From Candidatus Cloacimonadota bacterium (lineage in GTDB: Bacteria > Cloacimonadota > Cloacimonadia > Cloacimonadales > WRIO01), in contig JAGOCT010000098.1 in assembly GCA_017998585.1 (NCBI GenBank), positions 1-6,535 on the forward strand: a stretch of DNA of 6,535 bases. Reading direction: 5' to 3'. The notes below the pieces were generated by a model. The model was not told where the DNA came from. It was given only the letters and a program-made list of their open reading frames with translations, and ran no database searches. Position numbers and translations under genes: made by a program. Below, in pieces: positions 1 to 5,520 of this stretch (position 1 is the first letter of the stretch; each line of letters opens with the position of its first letter).

Positions 1-132
1 TACACCACTCATGGCGCAACTTTTACAACCTTCGAGTGACATCCTTTCCACCCATACGTCATTTGGAGTGCTGTTAACAACAATACCTGTTTCTTCGTCA
101 CAGGTTGACGGGATATGTTCATGATGGCTCAT
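1..132 (-). CDS. RseC/MucC family protein, N-terminal part (cut by window edge)
   Basis: Only the first 44 codons are present; the gene continues past the left edge. The protein begins MSHHEHIPSTCDEETGIVV, and after a short beta-rich stretch (VWVERMSLEGC) it shows a Cys-x2-Cys pair (C36, C39: CKSC) followed by AMSGV. A G-x-V strand, then V-x-V, then a small cysteine motif is how RseC/MucC (SoxR-reducing RseC) proteins start. Family members are small inner-membrane proteins with two later membrane helices; in E. coli rseC belongs to the rpoE operon, and in many anaerobes relatives sit beside rnf genes. The ATG overlaps the 3' end of rfaE2 by 14 bp, which suggests translational coupling. A weak AGGTAG Shine-Dalgarno lies about 9 nt upstream. 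The family call rests on this short stretch only, because the membrane part is not visible. Confidence 0.65.
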   Translation of the reverse strand, partial: MSHHEHIPSTCDEETGIVVNSTPNDVWVERMSLEGCKSCAMSGV

Positions 133-604
133 TTTGAGAAACTACCTTTTTTATGATACTGGTGGTTGATTTACCTTCAATAAAGGAAAGACTGATAACT
201 TCCCCACCTCTGTTTTTTACAATATCAGATCCAACAATCTGGTCAATTGCCCAATCACCGCCTTTTACAAGTATATCTGGTTGAATTGCTGAAATGAGTT
301 GATATGGTGTATCTTCTTTAAATACAACTACATAATCAACAGATTCTAAGCCTGAGAGTACGATAGCTCTATCTAATTCATTGTTAATTGGACGGCTTTC
401 TCCTTTTAGTCTTTTTACAGACTGGTCACTGTTTAAGCCTAAAATTAACATATCACCACAGGATTTTGCTTCTTCAAGATACAAGACATGACCGGAATGA
501 AGAATATCAAAACAGCCATTGGTAAATACGATTTTTTTATCTTTCTCTGCGTTTCTGATTTGTTTTAGCGCTTCAAGGCTTTTAATCTTGTCTTTACAAG
601 TCAT
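119..604 (-). CDS. rfaE2: D-glycero-beta-D-manno-heptose 1-phosphate adenylyltransferase (RfaE2/HldC)
   Basis: A 161-residue cytosolic nucleotidyltransferase that joins AMP from ATP to heptose 1-phosphate, giving ADP-D-glycero-D-manno-heptose for lipopolysaccharide core synthesis. The cytidylyltransferase-like fold is marked by TNGCFDILHSGH (residues 28-39) with the nucleotide-binding HxGH at 36-39, by NSDQSVKRLKGESRPI, by KGGDW (114-118), and by the late STTSII motif (146-151). These match the C-terminal domain of E. coli HldE closely. The length is right for a stand-alone RfaE2, so the bifunctional HldE arrangement is split into two genes here. The ATG lies inside the end of rfaE1 (11-bp overlap) and the 3' end overlaps the rseC-like gene by 14 bp. 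The ribosome site is weak (AAAGAGA upstream), as expected for a coupled internal cistron. Confidence 0.93.
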   Translation of the reverse strand: MTCKDKIKSLEALKQIRNAEKDKKIVFTNGCFDILHSGHVLYLEEAKSCGDMLILGLNSDQSVKRLKGESRPINNELDRAIVLSGLESVDYVVVFKEDTPYQLISAIQPDILVKGGDWAIDQIVGSDIVKNRGGEVISLSFIEGKSTTSIIKKVVSQNEPS

Positions 605-1598
605 TTTCTGTTTTCTCTTTAATCATTTCATTATATTCGACTGATAGTTCTATATCTTTTTGAGTTACAGGCGCAATTCCCATTTTGCCACATACGGCAC
701 CAGCAGCATGATTTGCAATAATGGCAGACTCTTCAATACTACATCCGCAGGCGATACATATCGTTAAGACACTTATCATGGTATCTCCTGCACCTGATAC
801 ATCAAAGACTTCGCGGGCAAATGTTGGAATGATAAATTCTTCCATTTGTCTGTTGAAAATAATTAATCCTTTTTCTCCACGGGTAATTATCAGATACTCT
901 GGATTAATGCGATGAAAAATCTCCTTTGCTGCTGCTCTTAACTCTGCATCATTCTGAATTTCAATTCCTAGATTTTTCTGTAACTCTAAAAAATTAGGTT
1001 TAAAGACCTTAACTCCTCTGTAACTGAAAAAATTCTTAAATTTTGGATCAACAGTAACAGGAATCTGATGTTCATTTGCCATCTTAATAGTTTCAGTAAT
1101 GATACGATCTGATAACAATCCTTTATTATAATCTTCCAGGATAACTGCTGAATAATTTTTTATATTTTCCTTTATTTTTTTTAAAAGTATATCTTCTATA
1201 TAGCTGGAAATGAAATGTCTTTTTTCAAAATCACAACGGGTTACCTGTTGATGACCGGCCATTATTCTGCTTTTTAAGGTCGTTGGTCTTTCAGGATCTG
1301 GAACAACAAATTTGCCTGAGACATGAATTAAATCAAGCAATCGGTTTAATTCTTCTGCATACTTATCATTTCCGCAAATACCGTATACATCAGCACTTAC
1401 ATTCAATGATGTGATATTGGATATTACATTGGCAGCTCCGCCTAAACGATATTCTTCTCTTTTGATATCTACAACCGGAACTGGTGCTTCTGCAGAAATC
1501 CGGTCAACACTTCCCCATAAGTAATGGTCTATCATCAAATCGCCTATAACAGCTATTTTCTGTTCTTTAAACTTCTCAAACAGTTTTTTTAATTCCAT
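594..1598 (-). CDS. rfaE1: D-glycero-beta-D-manno-heptose 7-phosphate kinase (RfaE1/HldA)
   Basis: A 334-residue PfkB/ribokinase-family sugar kinase that phosphorylates heptose 7-phosphate at C1 to the 1,7-bisphosphate, the step before GmhB and RfaE2. Visible marks are VIGDLMIDHYLWG near the N-terminus (17-29), the heptose-kinase stretch ISAEAPVPV (34-42), the PfkB signature GGAANV (53-58), TTLKSRIMAGHQQVTRCD (106-123), and the anion-hole/catalytic loop DVSGAGD (266-272, catalytic base D272). All match the N-terminal half of E. coli HldE. The start is set at the ATG at 1598 because GAAAGG (1606-1611) lies 7 nt upstream. A longer reading from a TTG at 1604 would put that site almost against the start and is rejected. 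The gene follows purF after a 139-bp gap and overlaps rfaE2 by 11 bp. A cysteine-rich CIACGC (281-286) follows the catalytic loop; its meaning is unknown. Confidence 0.94.
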   Translation of the reverse strand: MELKKLFEKFKEQKIAVIGDLMIDHYLWGSVDRISAEAPVPVVDIKREEYRLGGAANVISNITSLNVSADVYGICGNDKYAEELNRLLDLIHVSGKFVVPDPERPTTLKSRIMAGHQQVTRCDFEKRHFISSYIEDILLKKIKENIKNYSAVILEDYNKGLLSDRIITETIKMANEHQIPVTVDPKFKNFFSYRGVKVFKPNFLELQKNLGIEIQNDAELRAAAKEIFHRINPEYLIITRGEKGLIIFNRQMEEFIIPTFAREVFDVSGAGDTMISVLTICIACGCSIEESAIIANHAAGAVCGKMGIAPVTQKDIELSVEYNEMIKEKTENDL

Positions 1599-1605
1599 GG
1601 ACAAA

Positions 1606-1611
1606 CCTTTC
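1606..1611 (-). promoter_or_regulatory. Ribosome binding site of rfaE1 (decides the start)
   Basis: On the minus strand this reads GAAAGG and lies 7 nt before the ATG at 1598. The in-frame TTG at 1604 would leave only 1 nt, so the ATG is the better start. Confidence 0.6.
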
Positions 1612-1640
1612 TATTTGTCGTACCGCAAGCTGGGTTTAGG

Positions 1641-1657
1641 ACAAGCAACCTGCTTGT
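1641..1657. repeat. Perfect 7-bp hairpin between purF and rfaE1
   Basis: The arms ACAAGCA (1641-1647) and TGCTTGT (1651-1657) are perfect inverted copies around a 3-nt loop. No run of T follows on either strand, so it does not look like a classical rho-independent terminator. It lies in the purF-rfaE1 gap next to a tandem repeat and may stabilise a transcript end or act as a processing site. Only the symmetry is seen; a role is inferred. Confidence 0.5.
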
Positions 1658-1660
1658 TAT

Positions 1661-1723
1661 ATCTATTTTCGCTAGCTGGCAGCTTTCGCTACAAATCTAT
1701 TTCACAATCTGCTTACGCTACAA
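1661..1723. repeat. Imperfect tandem repeat, two abutting units of 34 and 29 bp
   Basis: Unit A (1661-1694) and unit B (1695-1723) abut exactly. Both begin ATCTATTT and both end CGCTACAA, and the bases just before that ending are CTTT in A and CTTA in B. The middle differs: A carries an extra segment containing GCTAGCTGGCAG. The block fills half of the 139-bp gap between purF and rfaE1 and looks richer in G and C than other gaps here. The repeat is seen directly. Whether it is a local duplication or part of a dispersed genomic repeat cannot be told from one window. Confidence 0.65.
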
Positions 1724-1737
1724 CACAATATTTCAAA

Positions 1738-3099
1738 TTAAATTGGATATTTTCCATCAAAACAAGCATAACAGTAATTATCCGGTTTACTGACAGATTT
1801 TCTCAGTCTGTCAATTTCAATATGTTTGAGAGATTGAATATTTAAATAATCACAAATTTCCTGGCTGGTCTTGACATTAGCAATCAATTCTTCCTTAGTA
1901 GGTGTGTCAATACCATAATAACAAGGGAATTTAACTTGAGGTGAGCCTATTCTCAGATGCACTTCTTTAGCGCCTGCATCAATGATCAGTTTAATTATTG
2001 AACGAATAGTTGTTCCTCTGACAATGGAATCATCTATTAAAACAACCACTTTATCTTTGAATAAGTGAGCTAATGTGTTAAATTTTTGTCTTGCTGATTC
2101 ATCTCTGATTTTCTGTTCTGGTTTGATAAATGTTCTGCCAACATAGTGATTACGAATCAGTCCATAAGTAACCGGCATTTTTTTAAAATTGGCATATCCA
2201 TGTGCGATAAAATTAGATGAATCTGGTACAGGAACTATTAAATCGGGATGAATATCATCATCTGCTTTGGCAAGCAATTCGCCAATTCTTTGTCTGACCT
2301 GATACACATCTTCATTAAAATCAAAACTGTCAGGTCTGGAAAAGTAGATATGTTCAAAAATACAATGACGATTAGTCTCCGTATTTCTGTATTCTTTTAA
2401 ATCGTGTTCTATATGTTTGATACCACGTTCATTGACGATAATAATTTCTCCTGGATTGACATTCTCAACATATCTTGCATCCAGAATATCAAGCGCACAG
2501 GTTTCAGAAGCAACAGCGATTGTACTGTCTTCCAGTTTTCCCCAGGACATCGGTCTGAAGCCATATGGATCTCTAAACATATAAAGTTCATTACGAGTCA
2601 TTAAAACGGTTGAAAATGCCCCTTTTACTTCTTTCATAAAACTTTCTATAGCCGATACAATTTCTTTTCCTTCTTTTTCGACTAAATAAACGATATATTT
2701 TAAAATTAGTTCTCCGTCATTACTACTGTTAAACCAAACCCCTTTAGCTTCCAGAGAACGTCTGATATCAAAATAATTCACAATATCACCATTACTGGCT
2801 AAGGCATAAGTTGGTCCTCCAAGTAATTCTACAACATGAGGTTGTGAATTAAATGCAGTAGATGAACCTCTGGTAGGATATCTGACATGTCCTACGGCTA
2901 TATGACCAGGTAATTCTTCTAATTGCTCCGGACTAAATACTTCTTTAACAAGACCCATTTTCTTGACAAGTCGGATTGTTTTAGAGTCACTGACAGCCAT
3001 TCCACAGCTTTCCTGACCTCTGTGCTGCTCTGCAAAAAGCCCTTTTGCAGCCAATTCGGCTGCATTATTATGATTAAATATTCCAACGATTCCGCACAT
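1738..3099 (-). CDS. purF: Amidophosphoribosyltransferase (PurF), iron-sulfur type without propeptide
   Basis: A 453-residue cytosolic enzyme that makes 5-phosphoribosylamine from PRPP and glutamine, the first committed step of purine synthesis. The N-terminal Ntn glutaminase domain starts MCGIVGIF, with Cys2 as nucleophile once Met is removed, followed by QHRGQESCG (25-33), GHVRYPTRG (70-78) and ASNGD (101-105). The C-terminal phosphoribosyltransferase domain carries the PRPP loop LIDDSIVRGTT (354-364). Four cysteines, C246 (HCIFEHIYFSRPDS), C393 (VKFPCYYGIDTP), C443 and C446 (CYACFDGKYP), match the [4Fe-4S] ligands of the Bacillus subtilis enzyme. In-frame stops TAA and TGA lie 5 and 6 codons upstream of the ATG, so no propeptide can be encoded. 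AAGGAG lies 8 nt before the start. The gap to plsY shows no convincing promoter, so read-through from der-plsY is likely. Confidence 0.97.
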   Translation of the reverse strand: MCGIVGIFNHNNAAELAAKGLFAEQHRGQESCGMAVSDSKTIRLVKKMGLVKEVFSPEQLEELPGHIAVGHVRYPTRGSSTAFNSQPHVVELLGGPTYALASNGDIVNYFDIRRSLEAKGVWFNSSNDGELILKYIVYLVEKEGKEIVSAIESFMKEVKGAFSTVLMTRNELYMFRDPYGFRPMSWGKLEDSTIAVASETCALDILDARYVENVNPGEIIIVNERGIKHIEHDLKEYRNTETNRHCIFEHIYFSRPDSFDFNEDVYQVRQRIGELLAKADDDIHPDLIVPVPDSSNFIAHGYANFKKMPVTYGLIRNHYVGRTFIKPEQKIRDESARQKFNTLAHLFKDKVVVLIDDSIVRGTTIRSIIKLIIDAGAKEVHLRIGSPQVKFPCYYGIDTPTKEELIANVKTSQEICDYLNIQSLKHIEIDRLRKSVSKPDNYCYACFDGKYPI

Positions 3100-3107
3100 T
3101 ATATATA

Positions 3108-3113
3108 CTCCTT
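3108..3113 (-). promoter_or_regulatory. Strong ribosome binding site of purF
   Basis: On the minus strand this reads AAGGAG, 8 nt before the ATG at 3099. It confirms the start that places Cys2 right after Met. It is the best ribosome site among the minus-strand genes here, as suits a gene that is not translationally coupled to the one before it. Confidence 0.75.
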
Positions 3114-3200
3114 ATCAAATTGTAATAATCGAACAAGTTGAAAAATAATAGCCAACCTGTTTGCTAATTTTTGTATAATTTTAATGAACAATTGACCCAT

Positions 3201-3836
3201 TTACTTTTTTTTAAAACTGATTTTATTTTCATTACCCTGTATCAAGCGTTTAATATTGGGTATATGTTTCACAATAATGAAGCTGACTATAATCAGTATA
3301 AATACAAAATGAGTGAGTTCTCTCTCTATTGTCAAATCGCTTGACAAATAAAGACGTAATGATTGTAAAATGAATAATATCAAAGCGGCAAGAATTGAAG
3401 ATAATGAAACATACTTTGTCAATATCAAAACTATAATAAAGACAAACAGCGCTGCATAAAAATTCAAAGGAAATAATGCTGCGCAAACACCTGCTGCAGT
3501 TGCGACACCTTTTCCTCCTTTAAATCCAAGAAAACAAGTAAAAATATGTCCAATTACTGCAAAAAGTCCTGCAAGAACTATCTGCCATTCACTTTGTAAA
3601 AGCATACGTGCAAGCATTACAGCAAACACGCCTTTTAAAATATCAATTATCATGACAGTAATCCCGATTTTAGTGCCTAATACCCGCAAAGCATTGGTAG
3701 CTCCAACATTGCCAGAACCATGTTGCCGAATATCAATTTTTTTTAATACTTTACCTGCAATATAAGCAGTGGGTAAAGAACCGGCTAAATAAGAGGCAAT
3801 CATAACCGCACTAATAGATAATATGAGGAGTATCAT
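3201..3836 (-). CDS. plsY: Glycerol-3-phosphate acyltransferase PlsY (acyl-phosphate dependent)
   Basis: A 211-residue inner-membrane enzyme that moves the acyl group from acyl-phosphate (made by PlsX) to position 1 of glycerol 3-phosphate, giving lysophosphatidic acid. All three PlsY motifs are visible: GSLPTAYIAGK (19-29) with HGSGNVGATN (39-48); GHIFTCFLGFKGGKG (96-110), whose GGKG is the phosphate-binding loop; and HIPNIKRLIQGNENK (191-205) near the C-terminus. Hydrophobic stretches at about 2-25, 55-80, 84-104, 112-140, 145-163 and 174-190 fit the family's multi-helix topology. Length is normal. The ATG sits 26 bp inside the end of der, with AGAGG about 8 nt upstream, so translation is probably coupled to der. 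der and plsY are neighbours in many bacteria, often with gpsA next; here purF follows instead. Confidence 0.95.
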   Translation of the reverse strand: MILLILSISAVMIASYLAGSLPTAYIAGKVLKKIDIRQHGSGNVGATNALRVLGTKIGITVMIIDILKGVFAVMLARMLLQSEWQIVLAGLFAVIGHIFTCFLGFKGGKGVATAAGVCAALFPLNFYAALFVFIIVLILTKYVSLSSILAALILFILQSLRLYLSSDLTIERELTHFVFILIIVSFIIVKHIPNIKRLIQGNENKISFKKK

Positions 3837-5166
3837 CCGTTTTACCTCTGAGTATTAATTTTATAGTTGCACCTTCAAATTTAAAGGCTTCCCTAATTTT
3901 GTTACGAATAAATCGGCGATAATGAGTTGGTATTAGTTCCGGATGATTCGTAAAGAATATAAATGTAGGCGGATTGGTTGCCTGCTGAGTTACATAATAA
4001 ACCTTAATATGCTTACCCGAAGGATGAGATGGTGGATTGGTCTGAATCACTTTTTCCATAAAATCATTTAATTGAGAAGTAGGTATTCGACGATTACTTT
4101 CATCCCATACTCTGAGTATCATTTCGGGTATTTTATGGACTCGTTGTCCCGTAAGCGCTGATATTGACATAATCGGAGCATATTCCAAAAATGGAAAATC
4201 ATGTTTTACTTTTTGTGTGAATTCTTTAAACGTATTGGTCTCTTTATCTGTAATTAAATCCCATTTATTTAGTAAAATCATAATATTTTTAAAATGACGC
4301 TGAGCATAGGCTGCGATTTTCTGATCCTGATCTGAAAAAGATTCAAACGAATCAAGCATTAGAATAATGATATCTGCACGGTCAATACTGTCTATCGTCC
4401 GCATTGATGAAAAATAATCTACCCCATATTTAATCTTGTTCTTTTTACGTAATCCTGCTGTATCAATAAAGGTGATTCGTTTATCCTGATAATCCATATG
4501 TAAATCGACTGAATCCCGTGTTGTCCCTGGAATATCGGTTACTATTACTGAATTATCTCCAAACAGTTTATTCATCAGAGATGATTTACCAACATTAGGA
4601 CGACCTACTACAGCTACTCTGATATTTTCTTTATCGTCCGGCACATTTTCTTCTTCAAAAACAGGCAGTAATGGAACCAGTTCATCCAGAAAATTACCTG
4701 AATTACGACCTGACGTTGCTGCTATTCCGATTGGCTCGCCAAAACCAAGATTGTAAAATTCAAACAAGTCCAGCTCGTCCTTCTCATTATCTACCTTGTT
4801 TACGACCAACAGCACTTTTTCACGGTGTGCAGATAAAATCTTTGAAATTTGCTGATCATAATCAGTAATGCCTGTTTTTACATCTGTCAGAAAAACTATC
4901 ACATCGGATTGCTCAATCGCTATTTTGGCTTGTAGTTGGATATTTTTATCCATAGGTAAATCAGAATCAGGTATTATCCCACCTGTATCTACAACGATAA
5001 AACTACGGTCATTCCATTCTACAATTTCATATTTTCTGTCACGGGTGATCCCTTCTTCAAAATCAACAATGGCCGAACGTTTACGACACAATCTGTTGAA
5101 CAAAGTGGATTTACCTACATTGGGTCTGCCAACTATGGCAACTATCGGTTTTTTTTTATCAATCAT
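3811..5166 (-). CDS. der: Ribosome-assembly GTPase Der (EngA)
   Basis: A 451-residue essential GTPase needed for maturation of the 50S ribosomal subunit. It has the tandem G-domain layout unique to Der. G domain 1 shows GRPNVGKS (13-20), DTGG (60-63), NKVD (123-126) and TSG (151-153). G domain 2 shows GRPNVGKS (188-195), PGTTRD (213-218), DTAG (235-238), NKWD (300-303) and SAL (336-338). A KH-like RNA-binding domain follows at about 350-440, including the conserved NPPTFIFFTNHP (398-409). Length is within the family's usual range and no key residue is missing. It is the first gene of the leftward cluster, reading out of the divergent intergenic region, and its end overlaps plsY. The ribosome site is weak (GAAAG about 7 nt upstream); the start is supported by the usual distance to the first P-loop. 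Confidence 0.97.
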   Translation of the reverse strand: MIDKKKPIVAIVGRPNVGKSTLFNRLCRKRSAIVDFEEGITRDRKYEIVEWNDRSFIVVDTGGIIPDSDLPMDKNIQLQAKIAIEQSDVIVFLTDVKTGITDYDQQISKILSAHREKVLLVVNKVDNEKDELDLFEFYNLGFGEPIGIAATSGRNSGNFLDELVPLLPVFEEENVPDDKENIRVAVVGRPNVGKSSLMNKLFGDNSVIVTDIPGTTRDSVDLHMDYQDKRITFIDTAGLRKKNKIKYGVDYFSSMRTIDSIDRADIIILMLDSFESFSDQDQKIAAYAQRHFKNIMILLNKWDLITDKETNTFKEFTQKVKHDFPFLEYAPIMSISALTGQRVHKIPEMILRVWDESNRRIPTSQLNDFMEKVIQTNPPSHPSGKHIKVYYVTQQATNPPTFIFFTNHPELIPTHYRRFIRNKIREAFKFEGATIKLILRGKTDDTPHIIY

Positions 5167-5193
5167 TTTTCTACTTTCTATCCTTTTTGTGTC

Positions 5194-5220
5194 ATTTTAT
5201 TGATTTCACCAATTTGTCAA
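5194..5220 (-). promoter_or_regulatory. Probable sigma-70 promoter of der
   Basis: On the minus strand TTGACA (5220-5215) is followed after 15 bp by TAAAAT (5199-5194). The -35 box is a consensus match and the -10 box matches five of six positions, but the spacer is 2 bp short of the usual 17. Transcription would start near 5187, giving a leader of roughly 20 nt. It is the best candidate upstream of der and would drive the leftward cluster. Confidence 0.5.
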
Positions 5221-5270
5221 ATGAATAATGAATTTATAAAATTTCATTTGTTCAATTACGAATTATTCAT
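5221..5270. repeat. Spaced 9-bp inverted repeat next to the der -35 box
   Basis: ATGAATAAT (5221-5229) and ATTATTCAT (5262-5270) are perfect inverted copies 32 bp apart. The left copy touches the -35 box of the probable der promoter. The spacing of centres, 41 bp or about four helical turns, would place two bound protein dimers on one face of the DNA. The symmetry is seen; an operator role is inferred, and chance symmetry in AT-rich DNA remains possible. Confidence 0.4.
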
Positions 5271-5273
5271 GAA

Positions 5274-5297
5274 ATTGAGGAACAATTGTACCTCAAT
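5274..5297. repeat. Near-perfect 24-bp palindrome, operator-like
   Basis: The half-sites ATTGAGGAACAA and TTGTACCTCAAT pair at 11 of 12 positions; the one mismatch is A5281 against A5290. The core ACAATTGT is itself a perfect 8-bp palindrome. No T run follows on either strand, so it is not a typical terminator. Compact symmetry without a loop is the usual form of a site for a dimeric regulator. It lies about 55 bp upstream of the der -35 box. Confidence 0.5.
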
Positions 5298-5352
5298 ATT
5301 CTTGATGGACCATAATGAAATATAAAAAGAATAGTCATTTTTCTCTATGTGG

Positions 5353-5381
5353 CATCATGGTGGAGCTTCTCTCCAATGATG
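5353..5381. repeat. Strong hairpin in the divergent region
   Basis: CATCAT (5353-5358) pairs with ATGATG (5376-5381) and TGGAG (5361-5365) pairs with CTCCA (5371-5375). This gives an 11-bp stem with a 2-nt GG bulge and the loop CTTCT. It is the most GC-containing structure in the gap. A T-rich stretch begins several bases later (5385-5398), so on the plus strand it could work as a terminator or as the end of a small RNA, but the T run is not directly attached. Confidence 0.45.
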
Positions 5382-5410
5382 TGATTATTTATTTTTTTAA
5401 ATAAAAATCA
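5382..5410. repeat. AT-rich hairpin directly after the previous one
   Basis: The arms at 5382-5394 (TGATTATTTATTT) and 5399-5410 (AAATAAAAATCA) are inverted copies apart from one extra A, around a TTTT loop. It abuts the GC-containing hairpin at 5353-5381. The stem would be weak as RNA. As DNA it could be an AT-rich bending or melting element. Confidence 0.35.
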
Positions 5411-5474
5411 TGTAATAAATCAGAACTGATGATCTCTTTTGCTGATAAAAAAGCAAATTCTAATCATTTTTTTA

Positions 5475-5503
5475 TTGACAATTATGAAAAAAAAGCTTAC
5501 AAT
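5475..5503 (+). promoter_or_regulatory. Near-consensus sigma-70 promoter of the sensor gene
   Basis: TTGACA (5475-5480), a 17-bp spacer and TACAAT (5498-5503) form a textbook promoter with one departure from consensus. The expected start, about 5509-5511, falls at the edge of the ribosome site, so the leader would be only about 10-12 nt. That leaves no room for a leader riboswitch; control would have to act on the DNA upstream. Confidence 0.8.
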
Positions 5504-5510
5504 TCAAAAT

Positions 5511-5516
5511 GGAGGT
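5511..5516 (+). promoter_or_regulatory. Ribosome binding site of the sensor gene
   Basis: GGAGGT is a full anti-16S match, 4 nt before the ATG at 5521 (5 nt counting from GGAGG). It fixes the start and agrees with the signal peptide beginning directly at that ATG. Confidence 0.85.
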
Positions 5517-5520
5517 ATAA

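Larger units (their letters stand above)
5167..5520. other. Divergent intergenic region with several dyads
   Basis: This 354-bp gap separates leftward der from the rightward sensor gene. It is very AT-rich and holds no credible ORF. From left to right: a probable der promoter (5194-5220), a spaced 9-bp inverted repeat (5221-5270), a compact 24-bp dyad (5274-5297), a GC-containing hairpin (5353-5381), an AT-rich hairpin (5382-5410), a short dyad ATCAG-AA-CTGAT (5419-5430), a 6-bp stem TTTGCT/AGCAAA (5438-5457), and the sensor promoter (5475-5503). The span between the two promoters, about 250 bp, is longer than promoter function alone needs. Confidence 0.8.

Noticed and set aside
1599..1604. 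TTG at 1604 as start of rfaE1
   Set aside because: The GAAAGG site would be only 1 nt away; the ATG at 1598 has the proper 7-nt spacing.
1597..1845. Rightward 82-codon open frame covering the purF-rfaE1 gap and the purF 3' end
   Set aside because: No ribosome site before its ATG, it runs antisense over purF codons, and the translation shows no recognisable domain. The gap is better explained by the tandem repeat.
3172..3179. TGTATAAT on the plus strand between plsY and purF as a promoter
   Set aside because: No -35 box at 16-18 bp upstream, it is not a true extended -10, and no rightward gene follows.
3100..3200. Purine riboswitch or separate promoter in front of purF
   Set aside because: No purine-aptamer arrangement could be found in 101 bp, and possible -10 boxes lack a matching -35; read-through from plsY is simpler.
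4868..5203. Rightward 111-codon open frame antisense to der
   Set aside because: It mirrors the conserved N-terminal G domain of der, whose motifs account for the sequence; no ribosome site.
5357..5404. 15-codon rightward open frame beginning ATGGTGGAG
   Set aside because: No ribosome site, and the bases are accounted for by the two hairpins.
5438..5457. TTTGCT/AGCAAA stem as terminator
   Set aside because: Only 6 bp, no T run after it on the plus strand, and no upstream gene that would need it.
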